Shown piece by piece: positions 32,740 through 43,800 of a DNA stretch of 64,000 nt; positions within the stretch are counted from its first letter, which is position 1; each line of letters opens with the position of its first letter. This DNA comes from Watersipora subatra (lineage: Eukaryota > Bryozoa > Gymnolaemata > Cheilostomatida > Watersiporidae). The position numbers and the translations under genes were made by a program. The notes under the pieces are model-generated. The model was given only the letters and a program-made list of their open reading frames with translations. It did not search any database and was not told where the DNA came from. The stretch is from the NCBI RefSeq assembly GCF_963576615.1, contig NC_088717.1:58330749-58394748 (forward strand), in the 5' to 3' direction.

Positions 32740-33150
32740 ACTAGCTGTGCCACCCGGCGTTGCCCGTGTAATAGAAAAGTCTTTGGACAGAAAATTGATT
32801 TGTATTTAACATATAACAACATTTGCCATTATAACTTTCAAAGTGCATATCATGAGAGAAGTGTGTCGTGTAGTTGAAATAAATTAAGAGAAAAATAAAA
32901 ACAACTGTGAAGGTTTAAAAACTTTGTCAAACAACTGTACCTTTCAAGCTAGTAGCCTGGCAAATTGCCAATGGAAAACTCCACAAAGCTAGTTAATAAG
33001 GTTATGCCTCTAATGACAGTAAGCCATGACTTTGAGTCTGTATTGTTGTCCAGCTGTTCTAATAATAGCTATAGCCGGATTTCCAACAGACGGAATTCCA
33101 ACAGACGGACTTTGAGAAATATACATGTATATAGATATATATAACCACAA
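32740..33150 (+). mobile_element. Composite SINE-like repeat inserted in Penelope remnant
   Basis: Head ACTAGCTGTGCCACCCGGCG, then GCCTGGCAAATTGCCAATGG, core AATAGCTATAGCCGGA and tail ATACATGTATATAG. The tRNA-like boxes are poorly preserved in this copy. Confidence 0.65.
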
Positions 33151-33421
33151 AACATCTTTTAAATATCCTACTAAAAGGTTACAAACAGAATTGTGTAAAT
33201 ACATATGGGACTTAAAAGACAAGAACATTCGCTATGATATAAACTGGAAGATCATCCAAAGAGCGCGGTCATACAACACATCAACAAAATCTTGCCAGTT
33301 ATGTCTATGGGAAAAGTACTTCATCATATTCGAACCGAAGTTAGCCAGCCTTAACACTAGAAGTGAGCTGATACCAACATGCTGGCATGCTAGAAAACAC
33401 CTAATTAGCTCAATAACATAA
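33144..33421 (+). pseudogene. Penelope-like GIY-YIG endonuclease fragment
   Basis: The frame from about 33144 to TAA at 33419-33421 reads NHKTSFKYPTKRLQTELCKY, then IWDLKDKNI, a conserved KSCQLCLWEKYFII segment and SELIPTCWHARKHL. These match the C-terminal GIY-YIG endonuclease region of Penelope-like elements as I know it. Everything upstream is lost, so the fragment cannot encode a working retroelement protein. Confidence 0.7.
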
Positions 33422-33531
33422 TTTGACTACATATTTGCTGTATACTATATATATATCATACAATAGTATTGAGCCTTCAGCTTTATAAAGTAATTTTATA
33501 GCTTGTACATTATACATTTTAGTCATTCTAC

Positions 33532-33575
33532 CTGAAGACTGCAACGCGATTGCATGAAACTAATAGTAGTAATGA
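33532..33575 (+). ncRNA. Degenerate hammerhead-like motif in terminal block
   Basis: CTGAAGA (33532-33538), a 5-bp stem TGCAA/TTGCA with loop CGCGA, then GAAAC (33556-33560) and a short stem CTA/TAG followed by TA. The core has A where active hammerheads have U (CTGATGA), and the first stem II pair is C-T. It is probably inactive. Confidence 0.45.
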
Positions 33576-33602
33576 TTTTAACCTGTAGTTTTTAATAAAC
33601 TT

Positions 33603-34137
33603 CATACACAGCTCTAATTGACTCGATTATTGAGCACTGTACGGTGTAAACCACATATACTATATATAGGCCTATATATATATAAGCAGGTACAAATACT
33701 ATAAACGTAAAAAGCTTGCTAGAACAAATTTATTCATGCTTTTCATAGGAAACATTGTGATTCCATGAAATGAAAAGATGTAAACCAGAGGAAACAAGCG
33801 AGATGAGTGCCTTTTGCAAAAACGCATTACTTTTAGATGACTAAATTACATAACAAAACTTTTCTTTTAATTTAATTGGAACATAAAAAAACTCAAAAGG
33901 ATTATTGCTGCGCAGACAGTATGCAGAGAATTAAGTCCACAGTATGTACCTACTTTTCATGTATATGTATGAAGTCATTTACTTGACATCTTTAGCTAAC
34001 AATGCAAAGAAGACAAATTATATTAAAATAAGCGAATTAAAATGACACAGGAACTTGAGATGTCATCCGTTATGAGAAGACTGAACAACTGTGCCTTGAG
34101 ATAAGAGAGGAACATTGTCAAATGGTTAAAAAGGTTA
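33603..34137. other. Downstream flank of the minus-strand gene
   Basis: Holds the likely 3' flank of the gene ending at 34138; no other coding region is seen. Confidence 0.4.
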
Positions 34138-34801
34138 TTATCCATCATAAAAAGACAAACCACTGGCTGAATCCCTGTTTAAAGATGCATTCTCTATTGA
34201 ATTTCTGTGAGAGGAACCGCTTGATACAAACATACTGCTAGAGGAAAGGCTCTCTAATGACCTACTGCGAGTAAAAGACCTTTCTACTATCATACTGCAG
34301 GTAGAAAAATTTTCTGCTGATTTGCTGTGATTAGAAGAGGTTTCTAAGGATCTGTTGCAGGTAGAACCGCTTTCTAGTGAATCGTTCTCTGATGGCTCGC
34401 TATAAGAATGGTAACTTCTAGACTGGTGCTGGAAGGACACGCTGTCGGAGGACAAATTACCAGCAATACTACTCTTCGACGAATCATTTAATGCTGCCTT
34501 GCCCTCGGGGAAGCTCAATGCTTTGTGAGTGATGGTGCCACGATTTGGCAGGCTGGCCATAACTGTCTTATTGGCGGAAGAGCCTTGCCGGGCAGTAACT
34601 AAATGACCTTGGCTACTTGAGTGCCGAGGACTGATAGAAAGTGCCTTTCCAATGTAATAACGATCTGACAAGTCGTATCTTCTGTGAAGTGCAACCGGGC
34701 TAATGGCGTTCGACCGATGATAGCTTGCAGATAATTCGGAATGGTCATTATACGAGTGTTTAGCTTCTAACTGTTCTTCTGGTTCTGCATTCCTAATTTT
34801 T
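34138..34801 (-). CDS. Serine-rich last exon of the minus-strand gene
   Basis: Acceptor AACTTTTTTAG, phase 2 in. It encodes 221 residues starting KIRNAEPEEQLEAKHSYND and ending GLSFYDG then TAA. The last 90 residues show a degenerate 10-12-residue period with R-S-x-E and runs of Ser (NRSLETSSNH, SRSLESLSSSSMF). It is the longest non-repetitive open frame outside the LINE. Confidence 0.75.
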
Positions 34802-37800
34802 CTAAAAAAGTTAGTAAAAACATTGAATATGATAACCTGTGATCTAATGACATGCACATTGAATATGGCATTGTAGGCCGATACGCTATACATCGCCTTT
34901 TATAACAACAACAACAGCAAGGCATCGCCTTTTATCACAACAACAACAACAGCAAGGCATCGCCTTTATAACAACAACAACAACAGCAAGGCATCGCCTT
35001 TTATACTATTTATTTTAATGATGATTATGAAAGGAAATGGCATGTATGTATGTATTAACAAAACCCCCTTATAACAAAGAGTAGCAAAGCAACCGATTTT
35101 TCCAATTTGAGGTAGTTTAGAGTGTACCTTATGGTCAGTGCACACTGATGTCTGGAGTGTACCTCATGGCCAGTGCACACTGATGTCTGGAGTGTACCTC
35201 ATGGCCAGTGCACACTGATGTCTGGAGTGTACCTCATGGCCAGTGCACACTGATGTTTGGAGTGTACCTTATGACCAGTGCACACTGATGTTTGGAGTGT
35301 ACCTTATGACCAGTGCACACTGATGTCTGGAGTGTACCTCATAGCCAGTGCACACTGATGTTTGGAGTGTACCTCATGGCCAGTGCACACTGATGTCTGG
35401 AGTGTACCTCATGGCCAGTGCACACTGATGTTTTGTGAAAAAATACTTAATCAAAAGCAGGATAAATTATTTCCTCAGATTTCCCACTTAAAGCGAGGAC
35501 GCCAAACTGGCAACCAATGAGCCTTTCATGTAACAATGTCATTGCTTATCTTAAAAATGCCATCTGGGATATGCATGGGGATTAGTGTCAGAATCAACCA
35601 ACATGTCATCGTCAAAGTTCCCTTGAACACTCCAATCAAAACTTGGCAGCGATTAGGGTGTTAAAAACAGATAGTGTCTTTTATTCACAACAGGCTAGTT
35701 AGGCTTCAACAGATAATTAGGGTTATCTACACTTGCAATGACTAGCAGACAACTCTCCTAATTGAGATTGTATCAATACATGGTAGCAATAGCTGCAGAC
35801 TATTCGAGTAGAAGTGCTCAAAAGTTGGAGTTGCTTCCCTCCGCAAGAAAAAACCTGTTAATGACTCGCTCGGGTCTGAGCGCTATTAGGGAATAGTAAT
35901 AACAATCCCTTTATATCATTATTATTGGCCAATGTCCATCTGCTTTTTCTGTCCCAAAGCAATCTATATTTTTTGATAGGCAAAATTATTCTGAGGCATT
36001 TCTAATTTTCCCTGCCCACAACTTAGTGTTATTAAACTATACTAAAAAGAGTTGAGCTATTCTTAACTTTAAGAACTAGAGAATAACCCTTGTCTACTGT
36101 ACAAAACTATAGATGGGGTGTCTAAAAAGGCTAATTCTAGAAAGGTCTTTGGCTTCATGGATGACCTTTACTAAAAGTAAACAAATCAACCCCTTATACC
36201 AAAGCCAATTAAAAATTGCCTTCACAACGTGTTTTTTATAAAACAAAGAATAGTTACTGAATGAGCTGGACGATACGTTGTATACCTTATAAACAACTTA
36301 AGGGCAGATGATTCCAACACACAACATAAATTAAATCACAACAGCTATTTTGCGTGCCGGGCACACAAACTATTTGCTGACTTTGATGCAGAAAAGATTA
36401 ACTATTGTAAGTAGACTTGAGCTTGACTGGCTTCTTGCATGTGTAATAAGAAAGAGATCTTCCGTTAGAGATACAACAGGAAACAAAGGAATAGATAGGA
36501 ATACACATAAACATTAATGCCGTGAAGGGTTAGCTGAGAACCTGAGTAAGGGTGTTGATGTGAGAGTTTTGTGTCGAGGACCTTCAGGATTAGTAAAAGA
36601 AAGCTTTTTCTGGCTTCTTGATCGGGGTGAGTTGAGATGAAGCTGAGAGAAAAGCAAAGATGTGGAAGTAGCTGGAGAGAGGGTTTCATCTTTTATGATA
36701 TCTTTGGACCTTTCTCTACAAGTAAAAGCAGAATGAGGAAGTAGACAGGAGCTCTTAATATTTGTGAGTAATAAATCCACTCAAACCTCTACAAACAAGT
36801 GCCATAACAAACTAAACTTTCACAGATGACATAAAATTCCGGCAAAAATTTAATTCTAAACCTCGTGTTAAACCATAATAGTTTTTAATGCAAAATATAA
36901 TGTTTATGTAGTCCTGACAATACCAGCGTCTAGTACAGTAGCAGTGTTTAGTACAGTACCAGCGTCTAGTACAGTACCAGCATCTAGTACAGTACCAGTG
37001 ACTAGTACAGTAGCAGTGTCTAGTACAGTACCAGCGTCTAGTACAGTACCAGTGACTAGTACAGTAGCAGTGTCTAGTACAGTAGCAGTGTCTAGTACAG
37101 TAGCAGTGTCTAGTACAGTAGCAGTGTCTAGTACAGTAGCAGAGTCTAGTACAATAACAGTGACTAGTACAGTACCAGTGACTAGTACAGTACCAGTGTC
37201 TAGTACAGTAGCAGTGTCTAGTACAATAGCAGTGACTAGTACAGTACCAGCATCTAGTACAGTAGCAGTGTTTAGTACAGTACCAGCGTCTAGTACAGTA
37301 GCAGTGTTTATTACAGTACCAGTGTCTAGTACAGTAGCAGTGACTAGTACAGTAGCAGTGTCTAGTACAGTAGCAGTGTCTAGTACAGTATCAGTGAGTA
37401 GTGCAGTACCATATCATACCTTACAAACGGCAACTGCTTTTTTCCACAAGAAGGACTGCTAATAAGTGCTATTAGTGGATCATCAGCTAAAACAAAAGAA
37501 CACATGTACAGACTACTAAGGGAACACATGCACAGACTACTAAGGGAACACATGTACAGACTACTAAGGGAACACATGTACAGACTACTAAGGGAACACA
37601 TGTACAGACTACTAAGGGAACACATGTACAGCCTACTAAGGGAACACATGTACAGACTACTATAGGAACACATGTACAGACTACTAAGGGAACACATGTA
37701 CAGCCTACTAAGGGAACACATGTACAGACTATTAAGGGAACACATGTACAGACTACTAAGGGAACACATGTACAGACTACTAAGGGAACACATGTACAGC

Positions 37801-40800
37801 CTACTAAGGGAACACGTGTACAGACTACTAAGGGAACACATGTATAGCTTACTAAGGGAACACATGTACAGACTACTATAGGAACACATGTACAGACTAC
37901 TAAGGGAACACATGTACAGCCTACTAAGGGAACACATGTACAGACTACTAAGGGAACACATGTATAGACTACTAAGGGAACACATGTACAGACTACTAAG
38001 GGAACACATGTACAGACTACTAAGGGAACACATGTACAGACTACTAAGGGAACACATGTACAGACTACTAAGGGAACACGTGTACAGACCACTAAGGGAA
38101 CACATGTACAGCCTACTAAGGGAACACATGTACAGCCTACTAAGGGAACACGTGTACAGACTACTAAGGGAACACATGTATAGCTTACTAAGGGAACACA
38201 TGTACAGACTACTATAGGAACACATGTACAGACTACTAAGGGAACACATGTACAGCCTACTAAGGGAACACATGTACAGACTACTAAGGGAACACATGTA
38301 TAGACTACTAAGGGAACACATGTACAGACTATTAAGGGAACACATGTACAGACTACTAAGGGAACACATGTACAGACTACTAAGGCAACACATGTACAGA
38401 CTACTAAGGGAACACATGTACAGACTACTAAGGGAACACATGTACAGCCTACTAAGGGAACACATGTACAGACTACTAAGGCAACACTTGTACAGACTAC
38501 TAAGGGAACACATGTACAGACTATTAAGGGAACACATGTACAGCCTACTAAGGCAACACTTGTACAGACTACTAAGGGAACACATGTATAGACTACTAAG
38601 GAAACACTTGTACAGACTACTAAGGGAACACTTGTACAGACTACTAAGGGAACACTTGTACAGACTACAAAAAGAGAACATTTTCTCACTTTTGTGTCAG
38701 TAAAATCATCCCTTACATCTTTTACACACAAATGAACCACATAAGCATGTGATGGTACAATCAGAAGAGATCTATTGGTAGACTATTAACTGTTATGGTT
38801 TCACAATTACAAAGAGCTTACGGATAGAATCGGGGTTTTTAATAGTGACAAACTCAACTCGTCTCCGCTTAGCTGGTGGCTTCTTATTAGCCAGTGATTC
38901 TTCATGGCATCTGCTTTGTGGCCTCTGTTCTGTAAAGCATTATAAACTAAAGAAATTTTGTATGCAAAAGAAAACATCCAATTGGAATTCAGATAATCAC
39001 CCCCATAAATTCAAAGGATTTCCAAATGACAATTATAAACCCTGGAATGCATCGCACCTTTTCTGTATCACCCACCGCAATCTATAACTTCGATGTTTAC
39101 CTATTACTATTACCCCTATCATCCTTAACTACACCTCTAACTATCATCTCTAACTGCACCCCTGACTATCATCTCTAACTGCACTCCTGACTATCATCTC
39201 TAACTGCACCCCTGACTATCATCTCTAACAGCACCCCTGACTATCATCTCTAACTGCACCCCTGACTATCATCTCTAACTGCACCCCTGACTATCATCTC
39301 TAACTGCAACCCTGACTATCATCTCTAACTGCACCTGTGACTATCATCTCTAAATGCATACCTGACTATCATCCCTAACTGCACCCCTGACTATCATCTC
39401 TAACTGCACCCCTGACTATCATCTCTGAATGCACCCCTGACTATCATCTCTAACTGCATACTTGACTATCATTCCTAACTGCACCCCTGACTATCATCTC
39501 TAACTGCAACCCTGACTATCATCTCTAACTGCAACCCTGACTATCATCTCTAACTGCACCCCTGACTATCATCTCTAAATGCACCCCTGACTATTATCCC
39601 TAACTACACCACTGACTGCCATCCCTAACTGTGTACTACCATACAATCCAGATTTTCCAATTGTAGTTTTTTGAAGGAGTAAGAACATGACTCCCATTAT
39701 AAAATTCAATTTCTAGTAGGTATTGACCGACAGTGCAGTAGCCAGAAAGCACATACAGTGAAGTAACAATTGCAATTTTTTACATAAAATCTAGCAGCCT
39801 TGTAACAAACATGTCAACATTCATTACAAAAATGATTGCTAGAATAGCGCGTATATGCAAATATCTCCCGTATAGGAGCGTCGATACAGTAGACGCTCCT
39901 ATATCGTAAACAATCCGTTCCAGGAACATTTACGTCATAGGGAATTTATGTTATAACAGTAAAATATATGTAAATTGCCTAATCCGTTCCAAGATATTTC
40001 CAAACTCACCTCTTTGGCCATGCAAAGAGGAAAAACTTAACTTGATTCTTTTAAGTTGTGGGCTGTACGGTAACGGCAGAATTATTGGTTTGCATCGACA
40101 ACTTTTCTTCTTTTTATGATCATTCTCACTGGTTTTATAGACCATGATTGAGGTAATTTTACAATAAGTTGATAGGGATTGCACACTTTCGACGTTCATT
40201 TACAACGATTTGCTTATTTTATAAAGAGCAAAGTCTATTCTGCAAAGTAAAGCTAATAACAAATATTTTGTACGCCTACAATAAGGCAAAACAACAAAAT
40301 TTTTTTACTATAAAAAGCAGTTCTACCTGTTCGTCATCTATCACTATCCAGTGGTCAAGGTTAGGATAAAGATAATTTTTGACGACACTCCAACTCGTGA
40401 CATTTAGATTGGTAGACCGACGCTGTAACACCTGCACCAATCGATTGTCTTTGCATTTATTAATAATTGCACAGCTATCCTATTTGCCTTTTAGTCGACA
40501 CATTTAACGATCTATTACGAAGAACTAGAATGTCACGAAAGTTATATATAATAGATATAACGCTAGTGCGTTCTGCACTAGATAGATAGAATGCTAGTTC
40601 TAGATCTTCCGCAAGTGCGGCAAAATAAACTAACGACCAAATCAATTTTGAAAACTCTTCCGAAGTGACACTTTACGTTATATGGAATTTTTTAAGTAGT
40701 AGGAAGCAAAATCTTCACATACATTTTTTACATTATTTGGAACTTAAATTATAGGAGGTATACGTTATAGGAGCGTCTACTGTATATATATTTATCAAAG

Positions 40801-43800
40801 TATGTGATCTGTCTGTCTGCATTCCGGTTATAGCTATTAAAATCTTGGAATAAAGAGTCCGTACCGAAAAAGGTTTGATCTCGGACCCCCCCCGTTAAAC
40901 ATCGATAACTCGAACTTCACGGGACCGAGCGAAAGTGTTCAAGTTATCAGAGCACTGTCACAAGTCCATGTATTTATTTATTAGTAGATACATGCACATA
41001 TACAAACTATAATAGAAATCAAAAGCATAAATGGCTTTTTTCAAATTAAATGCTTCTAATGTACAGTTTAATACTTTTTTATCAAAAAGTATAGGAAATT
41101 TTTTTATCACTTGAGATTGTTTTGTTGTTTGAGGTGATGTTATTGCCAGGACGTTTTTTAGACTAATATTGGCAAAACTTGATCGTTGTTGAAATGCTCA
41201 GAAGAAAAGACATCTCTTTTTTTGAGCGTTTTAACCGAGATCAATTTTGCCGATTTTTCTTGAAGTTTATGCGAAGGTCACCTCACTTTTCCATGCTTCC
41301 GAAAGGCGATCGCTAAGCGGATGTTTGGTAAAAATCAAAATTCACCAAACCTTTAGAAAAGTCGTTGACAAAAATATTTTGCCGACGGTGGTAATAACGA
41401 CGCCTATGATTTACGAAAGGTTGAGGTTTACCTCTATGACTTGGAATAAAGTGATTTTCTAAAGCGATAACAACCGGCTCGGTAGCCGTTGGGCAAAAAA
41501 CTGTTCGAGTTAACAGAATTGAGGTCGAGTTATCTAAAGCAATTTATCATTACGTGGGAATGGACCAAAGAAACCGTTCGAGTTTACCATGTGTTCGAGC
41601 TATCCGTGGGCGAGTTATCCATGTTTGACTGTATATATATATATATCACCATGCCTTCCAAGTAACCTTTTGTGTCATAAAAAGATATGTGCAAGTTTGC
41701 CTCTCTATCTATAAGTTTACGCACCCTTATATGGTTTTAGTTTCGTGTCTAGTTATATGCATGTAAAGTTCGAGTTCGACGAGTTTTATTACACGTCCCT
41801 GTGCCTATCCCTAATCCCTATCCCTATCCCTAATGTGAAATAACATTTAACACTGTTGAGTTTTTCATAAAACACGATGTAACATGTCAAGTGTGTGTGT
41901 GTGAAACACGATGTAACTTGTCGAGCGTGTGTGAAACACATTGTAACATGACCATTGTAGCGAAAAACAAAATGTAATATGTCGATTGCAAGTAAAGCAC
42001 AATCTAAAATGCCGAGAATTATGTAAAACAACTTACTATTGGCCAATCGACTAAACTCTTTATGCCTTTTGCCCCTTTCCAATTTGTCTTTTTGTAAACC
42101 CAACTCTATGACATCGCAGACGAGCCCTCTCAACCCAACCTTCACAAACCCTCCTCTAAAACAAAGACTAGATCCAATACACCCTTCTGAGGATGACCAA
42201 CAAGCCTACAACTCTACGAACTATATAAGTATCAATACCAAGAATATGGGAGTATTTTGTGTGCTACAACAATGCGAGTGTAGCAATAGATCTACCACAA
42301 ACTACAACAATGTGAGATTAGTAATAGATCTACCAGTAGATACAACAATGTGAGAGTAGCAATAGATCTACCACACGATACAACAATGTGAGAGTAGCAA
42401 TAGATCTACAACAAGCTACAGCAATATGAGAGTAGCAATAGATCTACCACAAGATACATCAATGTGAGAGTGGTAATAGATCTACCACAAGATCCATCAA
42501 TGTGAGAGTAGCAATAGATCTACCACAAGATACAACAATGTGAGAGTAGCAATAGATCTACCACAAGATACAACAATGTGAGAGTAGCAATAGATCTACC
42601 ACAAGATACAACAATGTGAGAGTAGCAATAGGTCTACCTCATCATGTAATATAAAAAACACAAGCACAGATACATTGTTTTGATAGAAAAGAAGCCTGAT
42701 AGTAACAGACTGAAATAGCTAGTAAATAGCTAGCAGCCTCACCGGTCTTCTTCAGGATCATCAACTACATCGGCATCATCTTCTGAAAGAATTGAAGGTA
42801 AAGAATAAATCATTTTTATATAAAATTGAGTAAAACAATAAGATACTGTTGACCATTTAGACAAACAGTCAAGCAATGACAAACCAGGCTTTTATATAAA
42901 ATTGAGTAAAACAATAAGATACTGTTGACCATTTAGACAAAGTCAAGCAATGACAAACCAGGCTTTTATATAAAATTGAGTAAAACAATAAGATACTGTT
43001 GACCATTTAGACAAAGTCAAGCAATGACAAACTAGGCTGCTGTGAAACATCTTTCTGTTAAAGCACAAAGATTAAATAATTTTTTTATCATATATTTCAA
43101 TACATCAGAGTCTTGGCTTTCGAATGAGCCATTGTTTGACATGGTGAGACAGACATTGGTTGGTGTTTATAGAATTTCCCCAGAGCTCTACCACAGAAAT
43201 GTTCAATGGTATAGGCTCGAAAATTGTGACATCACAATTTTCATATTCGGTGTTGTGTGCTCTTACCGCTTATTTTATTGCTTATTGCTCATATTCATCA
43301 ACTGCGATAATGACGCTAGTGGCAGGCAAAAGTAGGACAACTCCAGAGAACCAATGAAGATGACAAAGGAATCAGTGTCAGCTCTCCATGTACAGATTGC
43401 TTCTATGATAAATAACTCAGATACCAAGCACCATACTATGTTTTCCCGATGATATTATGCACTAGCCCTCTCTTGTTATTGTGATGTTGAGGGGCACGAC
43501 TGAGACTAATTAATTTCAAGCATTGCGTATTGTATTGAACTATATAATAAAAAAATTATATAATTTATGTGCTTTAAGCGATACTCTATCAGTGACATGC
43601 TCCATAGGCCCATAGACCTAGGCGCATTACTACAAGTGCCTTTGGTAAACGCACCACTCCATGAAGAAATACTTTAATGGAAGACAGTATATATTCAATG
43701 TCACTGTCTTAAACTCCAGCCTTACTAAGCATGACTGCTCTATTTTGTAAATACCCTGTGGGTAGCATGATGACATTACATCCTAGTCGATATTTACTAC

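Larger units (their letters stand above)
32572..33602 (+). mobile_element. Penelope-like element remnant with inverted terminal blocks
   Basis: The terminal block 33446-33602 and the left block 32572-32730 are inverted copies of each other (ends AAGTTTATTAAAAACTACAG / CTGTAGTTTTTAATAAACTT). Between them lie a composite SINE-like insertion (32740-33150) and the C-terminal part of a GIY-YIG endonuclease frame. Terminal repeats in inverted orientation are known for Penelope-like elements. Both blocks contain a hammerhead-like motif CTGAAGA...GAAAC. The reverse transcriptase part is missing. Confidence 0.7.

Noticed and set aside
36944..37462. 172-codon frame of SSTVAV repeats
   Set aside because: Explained by the 18-bp minisatellite; the second array at 50 kb gives the same artefact.
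37380..38740. Open frames of 433 and 417 codons on the minus strand
   Set aside because: They are produced by the 24-bp tandem array, whose period is a multiple of three; no non-repetitive coding sequence or signal supports a gene.
43042..43357. Overlapping 97- and 65-codon plus-strand frames
   Set aside because: They lie antisense in an intron of the minus-strand gene with no motif or splice signals.
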